Positions 1 through 7,686 of a stretch of 10,545 nt of DNA are shown here, piece by piece. The notes under the pieces were generated by a model that saw only the letters and a list, made by a program, of their open reading frames with translations, was not told the origin of the DNA and made no database searches. Numbering within the stretch: the stretch's first letter is position 1; the number at the start of each line of letters is the position of its first letter. This stretch comes from JBOFHT01 sp051649785 (lineage in GTDB: Archaea > Methanobacteriota > Methanobacteria > Methanobacteriales > Methanobacteriaceae). The stretch spans positions 1 through 10,545 of the forward strand of contig JBOFHT010000107.1 in assembly GCA_051649785.1 (NCBI GenBank), given 5' to 3'. Position numbers and translations under genes: made by a program.

Positions 1-313
1 ATTTAATGTTAATACTATTAATAAGATTTATAAATCTATGGCTTAATAAATGTTTCGATTAAATTAAATAATGTGAGCTTTGTTACTTATAAATGCAAGA
101 ATTCAATGCAAATTCTAAAAAGTTTAAAATATATTTAAAACATTTTCTATTTAATAACTTTAGACATTAAAATTTTATTCTAACTAAATTTTAATAAATA
201 CAAAAATTAGTAGATTTGAAAACTAACATAAAAACACAGCAAATAGAATTAGTTTAGACTACTGCCTGAAAAGTAGATATAATATTAAGAATTAAAAGTT
301 TAAATATATTAAC
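1..313. other. AT-rich non-coding stretch, nothing recognised
   Basis: I see no credible gene, tRNA or rRNA here. Stop codons are dense in all frames, no ribosome site stands ahead of an open frame, and base composition is more extreme than in the genes. A weak CTACT/AGTAG hairpin near 260-277 is the only structure, and it is too short to interpret. The gene that borders this region on the left lies outside the window. Confidence 0.6.
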
Positions 314-321
314 AAAAAAAA
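314..321 (-). terminator. T8 tract, candidate terminator of the minus-strand small transcript
   Basis: A run of eight A on the plus strand gives TTTTTTTT on the minus strand, following a GC dinucleotide. Archaeal transcription commonly stops at oligo-T tracts without needing a hairpin. This one lies about 60 bp beyond the 3' arm of the long-range stem at 383-394, so it would end a transcript of roughly 400 nt begun near 717. Such tracts are frequent in AT-rich DNA, so the assignment rests on its position. Confidence 0.3.
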
Positions 322-543
322 GCAAATTAAAAGTTAATATGAATAGCAACTAATTAAATAGTCACTAAACATATTATCCTACGTGCGTGTAGGGTTTACA
401 GTATATTATTATATGTTAGTTTAAGTATATAAATATATTGGAAGTGTACTCCAATATCTAAGAACTATTGTAGTCCTTGATTTGTTTCTTAAAAGGTTTT
501 CCTGCATTCTAGGGGCAACCACTACGCCTTATAAATTTATCAG

Positions 544-621
544 TCACATCTTAACATAAATGTTGAGAGTTATATAAAAACTAGATGTTAATATAATAAA
601 TATTATAACTTCTAAATCCAT
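544..621 (-). CDS. Possible 25-aa hydrophobic small protein
   Basis: An ATG at 619-621 is preceded, with 5 nt spacing, by GGAGGTG (627-633 on the minus strand), a 7-nt match to the archaeal anti-Shine-Dalgarno and the strongest ribosome site in the window. The frame runs 25 codons to TGA at 544-546. The peptide starts MDLEVIIFIILTSSF and is a single hydrophobic segment ending in a basic Lys-Met, the form of a one-helix membrane peptide. The ORF sits in the loop closed by long-range helices of the surrounding structured RNA. AT-rich DNA encodes Ile/Phe/Leu/Tyr by default, so hydrophobicity alone is weak support; the ribosome site, the upstream TATA box and the RNA context are what make it credible. 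I recognise no family. Its function is unknown; a type I toxin-like peptide is a hypothesis only. Confidence 0.4.
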   Translation of the reverse strand: MDLEVIIFIILTSSFYITLNIYVKM

Positions 622-626
622 ATAAA

Positions 627-633
627 CACCTCC
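627..633 (-). promoter_or_regulatory. Strong Shine-Dalgarno GGAGGTG for the 25-aa ORF
   Basis: The site reads GGAGGTG on the minus strand, followed by TTTAT and then ATG. Its first bases overlap the 3' arm of a small CCAC/GTGG hairpin (632-635 with 643-646), so ribosome access could be partly masked by RNA structure. The same upstream bases also take part in the alternative long-range helix 519-524/641-646, which would leave the site free. Confidence 0.45.
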
Positions 634-739
634 ACATCATTAGTGGCGAACAGAATTACTGTTTGCCCTACACGCACAATTTTGGTGATTTTTAAAATAG
701 ATAATAAGAAGTACACTATTTGTATTATTTATTGTTTAT

Positions 740-747
740 TATATAAA
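740..747 (-). promoter_or_regulatory. Archaeal box A (TTTATATA) for the small minus-strand transcript
   Basis: The minus strand reads TTTATATA, an exact match to the archaeal TATA consensus, with an A-rich AATAAAACTA stretch just upstream as a possible BRE. With the usual spacing of about 26 bp, transcription would start near 717, about 95 nt ahead of the small ORF, and would include both arms of the long-range stem. A 13-bp motif at 762-774, found inverted at 455-467, lies just upstream and could be an operator. Confidence 0.45.
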
Positions 748-774
748 TAGTTTTATTGTATTAGTTCTTAGATA

Positions 775-959
775 AGCTAAACTTTTTTCCAATTAAACTT
801 CATTTCAGCCAATTTTTAACAATATCATATCAATATTGTTCTGATAATATAATTTCAGACGTTTTAAATAGCTCCAATATTATTAAATTTATTAAGACTT
901 TTTTGATATAAACTCCTAATAATTGTATAAAAGACTTTGAAAAATATAGGATATTTAAC
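775..959. other. Short AT-rich spacer downstream of mrfB
   Basis: No gene is visible. On the minus strand this is the 3' side of the exonuclease gene, and T-rich stretches such as ATATTTTTC near 942-950 could serve as a weak terminator. A 5-bp TCTGA/TCAGA hairpin lies near 839-859. Confidence 0.4.
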
Positions 960-1958
960 TTACCCACAAACTTCATCATTTAATTTCATTAAAAATCTAG
1001 CTAGATTGACAATATCTAGTCGGTTATGTTCAATAATTGGAATAAGTGGCCCAATATTATCTTCTCTTAAATAAGTCTCATAAAAACCAGGAATTTTAGA
1101 ACCTGGAACATCATCTACCCTATGAATATCAAAAATATACTGTTCAATTGTTGTTAACTTACAATTAGGTAATTTATCTTTCCAAAGTCTTCTTGTATAG
1201 TGAATTAAATCATAATGCGGAATATTAAACTTATCAAGTCTATCTGTCATTTTATAATAGCTAGATCTATTTCTTATAAATGGAACATCAAAACTAGCCC
1301 CATTATATGTTACAAAAACACTATCATCATCTAAGTGAGAAATAAAGCTATCTAAAACAGCAGGTTCTTCTGATTTTTGTCTAAGTAAGTATTGAGTAGA
1401 CTCAATATTTTTTCCTTTAACTTCAGCTACTCCAATAAGAATAATGGGAACATTGGAAAGCCCTAGGGTTTCTATATCCATGAATTTAAAGTTTTCACTA
1501 TCATTAAGTGCAGCTGATTTAAGAAGATTATCTTTAGCTATTTGGGATTTAGATTTTTTTAAATAAGTAAATAAGTCTTTAAAACTAGAATTAGAACTAT
1601 TATTAGAAAGTTCATTAGAACTATCTAAATCATTAGTACATGAAAACTCAATTAAATCAGCAATACACTTAGCATCTTCACAATATCGTTCATGTTCAAT
1701 AAGAGAATAAATATCTTTAAAGCCGTCTTCTTTTAATTTAGCTTCTTTAGATTTACCAATATTAGGAATAATAGTTAAGTCATTTTTAATTCCATCTGTA
1801 TCAATTTTAAGAGAAAAATCAAGTTTTTCCTTTTCAACTATTTTTAAAGTTTCACCATACTTAGTTTCAACTAATTCACTACCTTTTATTTCCTCTAATT
1901 TTATATCTTGATATTTTTCAAGTAGCTCTGATTTAAGGTTATTGTAATATTTTGACAT
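960..1958 (-). CDS. mrfB: MrfB/YprB-like DnaQ-fold exonuclease (RNase H-like domain)
   Basis: A predicted metal-dependent 3'-5' exonuclease of the YprB/MrfB family. MrfB works with the helicase MrfA in Bacillus subtilis to remove mitomycin C lesions independently of UvrABC. Residues 64-95 (IPNIGKSKEAKL...) resemble a helix-hairpin-helix DNA-binding motif. A Ser/Asn linker follows at 112-125. The exonuclease domain spans about 157-328: FMDIETLGL supplies D161 and E163 (Exo I), TYNGASFDVPF supplies D224 (Exo II), and EHNRLD supplies H311 and D315 (Exo III), so all DEDD residues are present. At 332 aa it is shorter than the B. subtilis protein (about 413 aa), which as I recall ends in TPR repeats; these are absent here but present on the neighbouring helicase. 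The start has a weak AAGTGATT ribosome site (1963-1970). The matching helicase gene lies upstream on the same strand, 382 bp away. Family assignment is firm; the repair role is inferred from homology. Confidence 0.88.
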   Translation of the reverse strand: MSKYYNNLKSELLEKYQDIKLEEIKGSELVETKYGETLKIVEKEKLDFSLKIDTDGIKNDLTIIPNIGKSKEAKLKEDGFKDIYSLIEHERYCEDAKCIADLIEFSCTNDLDSSNELSNNSSNSSFKDLFTYLKKSKSQIAKDNLLKSAALNDSENFKFMDIETLGLSNVPIILIGVAEVKGKNIESTQYLLRQKSEEPAVLDSFISHLDDDSVFVTYNGASFDVPFIRNRSSYYKMTDRLDKFNIPHYDLIHYTRRLWKDKLPNCKLTTIEQYIFDIHRVDDVPGSKIPGFYETYLREDNIGPLIPIIEHNRLDIVNLARFLMKLNDEVCG

Positions 1959-1981
1959 AAATAATCACTTAATAAGTATAA

Positions 1982-2119
1982 TAAAGTTCTTAAAATAATA
2001 TTAAATTCTATAATAATTAAATTGGAAAAGAATATTATGGGATTTAAGTTTAAAGTTCTTAAAATAATATTAAATTCTATAATAATTAAATTGGAAAAGA
2101 ATATTAGGGGATTTAAATT
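1982..2119. repeat. 69-bp tandem duplication upstream of mrfB
   Basis: Positions 1982-2050 and 2051-2119 are head-to-tail copies of a 69-bp unit, differing at only two positions (2038/2107 and 2048/2117), so the duplication is recent. It begins 24 bp upstream of the mrfB start. Each copy holds TTTAATAT on the minus strand (1998-2005 and 2067-2074), a possible box A. The copy nearer the gene would start transcription near 1975, giving a leader of about 16 nt that just includes the ribosome site; the distal copy would give a leader 69 nt longer. Two copies without spacers do not make a CRISPR array. Confidence 0.9.
1998..2005 (-). promoter_or_regulatory. Candidate box A for mrfB, duplicated at 2067-2074
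   Basis: TTTAATAT on the minus strand lies about 43 bp ahead of the ATG, so the predicted transcript start falls just before the weak ribosome site. It is repeated exactly in the second copy of the 69-bp unit. The match to TTTATATA is partial and AT-rich DNA offers many such sites. Confidence 0.3.
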
Positions 2120-2340
2120 ATTTTACTTAAATTCTATTAATTTCTTTAAATTTATTTTTAACTATTTTTTATAAATAATCTTAAATAACTCTTTTTGATA
2201 TAATTTAAATAATAAGTTAAAGTTAATAATATATATGTATTCATTTAAGTAGTAAATATTTATTTATAATAATGAAATATGAATTTTTAATTTATATAAT
2301 TCTTATATTAAATTACTATAAACTCTTTTTTAAATGCTTT
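2120..2340. other. AT-rich spacer between mrfA and mrfB
   Basis: The rest of the 382-bp gap between the helicase and exonuclease genes is almost entirely A and T. I see no ORF with a ribosome site, no tRNA and no strong hairpin. A gap this long, with promoter-like sequence at its far end, suggests that mrfB can be transcribed separately from mrfA. Confidence 0.5.
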
Positions 2341-5463
<3,123 letters not shown>

Positions 5464-5485
5464 AATATCTAATTAACAATGAAAT

Positions 5486-5493
5486 AATATAAA
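5486..5493 (-). promoter_or_regulatory. Box A of mrfA, placed for a leaderless mRNA
   Basis: The minus strand reads AATTTATATTATT with TTTATATT at 5486-5493. Its centre is about 26 bp from the A of the ATG at 5463, the usual distance from an archaeal TATA box to the transcription start. This predicts that the mRNA begins at or within a few bases of the start codon, which agrees with the absence of a Shine-Dalgarno sequence there. Confidence 0.45.
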
Positions 5494-5588
5494 TTAATAG
5501 TGTAATTAGTTAAAAATTAAGTAACTATTAAATAATTAATAGCATAACTAACACATATTATCAACAAACAACAATATAATGAAAATAA

Positions 5589-5810
5589 TTAACTACTTAA
5601 GCCCACATCAAACTCTACTTCTTCCATTTCATCTTCAGTTTGTGTAAGTATATTTATACGCTTTTCAGCACCTTCAAGAATCTCATTACATTCTTTTGAT
5701 AATTTCATACCTTCTTCAAACTTAGCTATTGATTCTTCTAATGAAAGGTTTCCACCTTCAAGTTCTGAAACTACAGATTCTAACTCTTTTAATTTTTCTT
5801 CAAATGACAT
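5589..5810 (-). CDS. xseB: Exonuclease VII small subunit
   Basis: Small subunit of exonuclease VII, which degrades single-stranded DNA from both ends; several XseB copies bind the helical C-terminal region of one XseA. The 73-aa product is normal for the family and shows the typical sequence: MSFEEKLKELESVVSELE, then GNLSLEESIAKFEEGMKLS, with heptad-like spacing through residues 3-55 that forms the two-helix coiled hairpin. The C-terminus is acidic. The ribosome site is GGGAG at 5816-5820 with 5 nt spacing. It lies downstream of xseA on the same strand, separated by 96 bp, unlike many bacteria in which the two genes overlap or nearly touch. Identification is secure from both sequence and context. 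Confidence 0.95.
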   Translation of the reverse strand: MSFEEKLKELESVVSELEGGNLSLEESIAKFEEGMKLSKECNEILEGAEKRINILTQTEDEMEEVEFDVGLSS

Positions 5811-5841
5811 ATAATCTCCCTTCTATGTTATATCTCTCTTA

Positions 5842-5873
5842 CCCAATATTATATTACCCATTTAAATACTGGG
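5842..5873 (-). promoter_or_regulatory. Hairpin in the xseA-xseB gap
   Basis: On the minus strand CCCAGTAT (5866-5873) can pair with ATATTGGG (5842-5849), eight pairs with one G-U, while the first CCCA can instead pair with TGGG at 5857-5860. The two forms exclude each other. It lies between the xseA stop and the xseB ribosome site, where it could affect mRNA processing or the relative amounts of the two subunits. This is inference from local sequence only. Confidence 0.3.
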
Positions 5874-5906
5874 CTTTTTTATTTTAAATTCTACTAAAAT
5901 ATATGT

Positions 5907-7109
5907 TTAATTAATAGTTGCATTTAATGTTCCATCAGCTACTTTTATACTAATTTTATCATTCTTTTTAACATCACTAACTTTAGAAACTATTTTCCCA
6001 TCTTTTGTTTCAACAACACTATATCCTCTCTCAAGTGTTTTTAAAGGACTATAAGAATCAATTAATGATATTTGTTTAACCATTTCTTGCTTCCTATTGG
6101 AAATTAAGTTATTAATATGAATTTTAGAATTATTTATTAAGTTATCAATATGGATAGAAGCATTATTTATTTTATCTTGAGGTATTTTCTCAAGCCTTTG
6201 GGTTCTAAGTAGCTCTAAATTAGATTTTTTCGTATCTAAATTCTGTAAAATTCCTCTTCTTAATCTATTATTAGCATTATCAATTTTAGCTAAAAGTTCT
6301 ATTTTAGAAGGATAAAGAATTTCAGCAGCTGCAGAAGGAGTTGGGGCTCTTAAATCAGATACAAAATCACATATTGTAAAATCAGTTTCATGTCCTACAG
6401 ATGAAACAACTGGAAGCTTAGAATCAAATATTGCTCTAGCTAGTGCCTCATCATTAAAGCAAAAAAGGTCTTCAAATGATCCCCCACCTCTTGCAATAAT
6501 AATAGCATCTAAATTATACTTATCTTTATTAAGCTCTTTAATTCCTTTTATAAGATTTCTAGAGGCCATATCCCCCTGAACTAATGATGGAAAAAGTAAT
6601 AAATCAATTTTATCATATCTTCGTGTAGCTACATTAATAATATCTTTAATAACAGCTCCTTGAGGAGAACTAATTACTCCTATACGTTCTGGTAAAAATG
6701 GAAGAGATTTTTTGTATTGATATTCAAATAAACCTTCTTTTTCAAGTTTATTTTTCAGTTGATGATATTTTTTATATAATTCACCAATTCCCTCTTGTTC
6801 AATGTCTTTTACATAAAATTGATAGTTACCATATTTTTCATAAACAGTGATATTTCCTGAAGCAACAACTGAAATACCATCTTTAAGTTTAATATCATCT
6901 AAAATAAGCTTACGGGTGTGATTTTTAAACATAACACATTTTATTACAGAATTCTTATCTTTTAAAGAAAAGTAAAGGTGTCCTGAATTATAAGCCTTAA
7001 AGTTACTTATTTCACCTTTTATAGAAACATCTCTTAATGTACTGTTTTCATCAAATAATTGCTTAATATATTTTGTAAGAGATGAAACGGTATAAATATC
7101 ATTTTCCAT
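5907..7109 (-). CDS. xseA: Exonuclease VII large (catalytic) subunit
   Basis: Catalytic subunit of exonuclease VII, which cuts single-stranded DNA into short oligonucleotides and acts in mismatch and recombination processing with XseB. An OB-fold single-strand-binding domain occupies about residues 5-102 (TLRDVSIKGEISNFK, SGHLYFSLKD). The catalytic domain follows with all family signatures: IGVISSPQGAVIKDI (143-157, D156), IIARGGGSFEDLFCFNDE (204-221, R207) and SVGHETDFTICDFVSDLRAP (237-256, H240 and D243), equivalent to the Asp, Arg, His and Asp catalytic residues of the E. coli enzyme. Residues 265-350 are helical, include an 11-residue near-repeat (IHIDNLINNSK/IHINNLISNRK), and form the XseB-binding arm. 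The conserved SPLKTLERGYSVV (354-366) closes the domain. At 400 aa it is slightly shorter than bacterial forms (about 450). The ribosome site GGAG (7118-7121) is 8 nt from the ATG. Exonuclease VII is mainly bacterial, so an ancient transfer into this archaeal lineage is likely. Confidence 0.96.
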   Translation of the reverse strand: MENDIYTVSSLTKYIKQLFDENSTLRDVSIKGEISNFKAYNSGHLYFSLKDKNSVIKCVMFKNHTRKLILDDIKLKDGISVVASGNITVYEKYGNYQFYVKDIEQEGIGELYKKYHQLKNKLEKEGLFEYQYKKSLPFLPERIGVISSPQGAVIKDIINVATRRYDKIDLLLFPSLVQGDMASRNLIKGIKELNKDKYNLDAIIIARGGGSFEDLFCFNDEALARAIFDSKLPVVSSVGHETDFTICDFVSDLRAPTPSAAAEILYPSKIELLAKIDNANNRLRRGILQNLDTKKSNLELLRTQRLEKIPQDKINNASIHIDNLINNSKIHINNLISNRKQEMVKQISLIDSYSPLKTLERGYSVVETKDGKIVSKVSDVKKNDKISIKVADGTLNATIN

Positions 7110-7157
7110 ATTATTTGCTCCAAAAGAATAGTTGCTACTAAATTAATTAACTAGTTT

Positions 7158-7165
7158 AAATATAA
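7158..7165 (-). promoter_or_regulatory. Candidate box A for xseA
   Basis: TTATATTT on the minus strand would start transcription near 7135, giving a leader of about 26 nt that includes the GGAG ribosome site. Position is good; the sequence match is only partial. Confidence 0.3.
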
Positions 7166-7385
7166 TTAAATTAAATATCTAATTATAACTAATGTGTTTA
7201 ATATAATAATGATTATAATAAATATATTTAACAACCTATATTTAAATTATTCTTTTATTTCTATTAATATGTTTCTTTTAGTGACTAATAATAAGTAAAA
7301 TAGAAAATTAGCTTGTATTTTAGTTAATAATATTCGTTTAATAAATAATTTATATACTAATATTAAGGTTAATGGTAAAATAAAT

Positions 7386-7485
7386 AATAATAATGTAAAT
7401 AGTAATAATGAGAATAATACTAATTAATAGTGATACTGGAATAAATAACCGTTATAATGGCAATAATAATGTAAATAGTAATAAT
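7386..7485 (+). repeat. 24-bp direct repeat, copies 7386-7409 and 7462-7485
   Basis: Two identical 24-bp segments lie 76 bp apart. Each contains AATGTAAATAGTAATAAT, and each sits in an open frame in which it reads NNNVNSNN. The copies are in different frames because 76 is not a multiple of three. The composition matches the Asn/Ser linkers of the neighbouring helicases, so this may be a decayed repetitive coding sequence with an indel between the copies. Confidence 0.7.
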
Positions 7486-7509
7486 TATAATAATATTGGT
7501 AATAACTAA
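7408..7509 (+). pseudogene. Asn-rich 33-codon open frame, possible gene remnant
   Basis: ATG at 7408 opens 33 codons to TAA at 7507-7509, starting MRIILINSDTGINNRYNG and ending in Asn-rich sequence. An overlapping open stretch in another frame (7299-7427) ends in a similar Asn-rich tail. There is no ribosome site ahead of the ATG, so I do not think it is translated as such. Together the two frames look like parts of one Asn-rich protein broken by a frameshift, but with so little complex sequence this is a weak call and simple-sequence drift is an equal alternative. Confidence 0.2.
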
Positions 7510-7637
7510 ATAAGTATTATCCATTTAAGTAAGTGTTAATATAATTACTATAAATATTACTTACAGGTTCCTCTAGCCAAAGTTTATTAAAATATGAAGT
7601 ATATATTAAAATATGGTAATAGTAGAACCCATAAGAG

Positions 7638-7648
7638 AAAAAATATAC
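7638..7648 (+). promoter_or_regulatory. BRE/box A of the uvrD-like gene
   Basis: AAGAGAAAAAATATAC combines a purine-rich BRE-like stretch with an AAATATA box. Centred near 7644, it predicts a start near 7670, a 17-nt leader and inclusion of the GAGGTGA ribosome site at 7677-7683. The spacing is self-consistent. Confidence 0.45.
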
Positions 7649-7686
7649 GGGACAAATTTTTTTTGTTTGTTAAATTGAGGTGAAAT

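Larger units (their letters stand above)
383..677 (-). ncRNA. Structured RNA element closed by a GC-rich 12-bp end-to-end stem
   Basis: Positions 383-394 (GTGCGTGTAGGG) and 666-677 (CCCTACACGCAC) are perfectly complementary, a GC-rich match that is very unlikely by chance in such AT-rich DNA. Inside it, 513-518 (GGGCAA) pairs with 663-668, 519-524 (CCACTA) pairs with 641-646, and 645-653/659-667 forms a 9-bp hairpin with an AATTA loop. The outer stem, two stacked long-range helices and a shortened form of the hairpin can coexist as one nested fold. A second local hairpin lies at 432-454 (8-bp stem ATATTGGA/TCCAATAT). The minus strand is preferred because it has a consensus TATA box, a ribosome site with a small ORF, and a T tract in the right order. 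I could not match it to RNase P, SRP RNA, group I/II introns or a known riboswitch. The alternative is a small transposon-like element (MITE) with these arms as terminal inverted repeats, though I see no flanking target duplication. Confidence 0.45.
455..774. repeat. 13-bp perfect inverted repeat, arms 455-467 and 762-774
   Basis: TATCTAAGAACTA at 455-467 is the exact reverse complement of 762-774. One arm lies just upstream of the TATA box at 740-747 and the other lies in the putative 3' untranslated region. An 8-bp inverted match (443-450 with 710-717) has one arm at the predicted transcript start. These pairs cross the 383/677 stem instead of nesting with it, so they are either protein-binding motifs, parts of an alternative fold, or traces of a rearrangement. 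Confidence 0.4.
7166..7630. other. Spacer between divergent xseA and uvrD-like genes
   Basis: The 577-bp gap separates divergently transcribed genes. Its middle (7341-7509) is unusually rich in AAT triplets and carries a repeated segment described separately. Its remainder is AT-rich with no tRNA, no CRISPR and no ORF with a good ribosome site. A short GGTTC (7566-7570)/GAACC (7625-7629) inverted pair and two TTAAAATATG copies lie just before the uvrD promoter, of unknown meaning. Confidence 0.5.

Noticed and set aside
383..677. RNase P RNA, SRP RNA or group II intron
   Set aside because: The GAGGAAAGTCC-type core of RNase P and the conserved SRP Alu and helix 8 motifs are absent on both strands. 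The GTGCG start recalls a group II intron, but there is no domain V and no reverse transcriptase.
1982..2119. CRISPR array
   Set aside because: There are only two directly abutting copies with no spacers and no cas genes.
5857..5880. Plus-strand intrinsic terminator (CCCA/TGGG followed by CTTTTTT)
   Set aside because: No plus-strand gene lies upstream of it; the T run sits between two minus-strand genes, where it is an A run.
7564..7630. tRNA-like segment because of GGTTC
   Set aside because: No acceptor, D or anticodon arms can be built around it and there is no CCA-side pairing.
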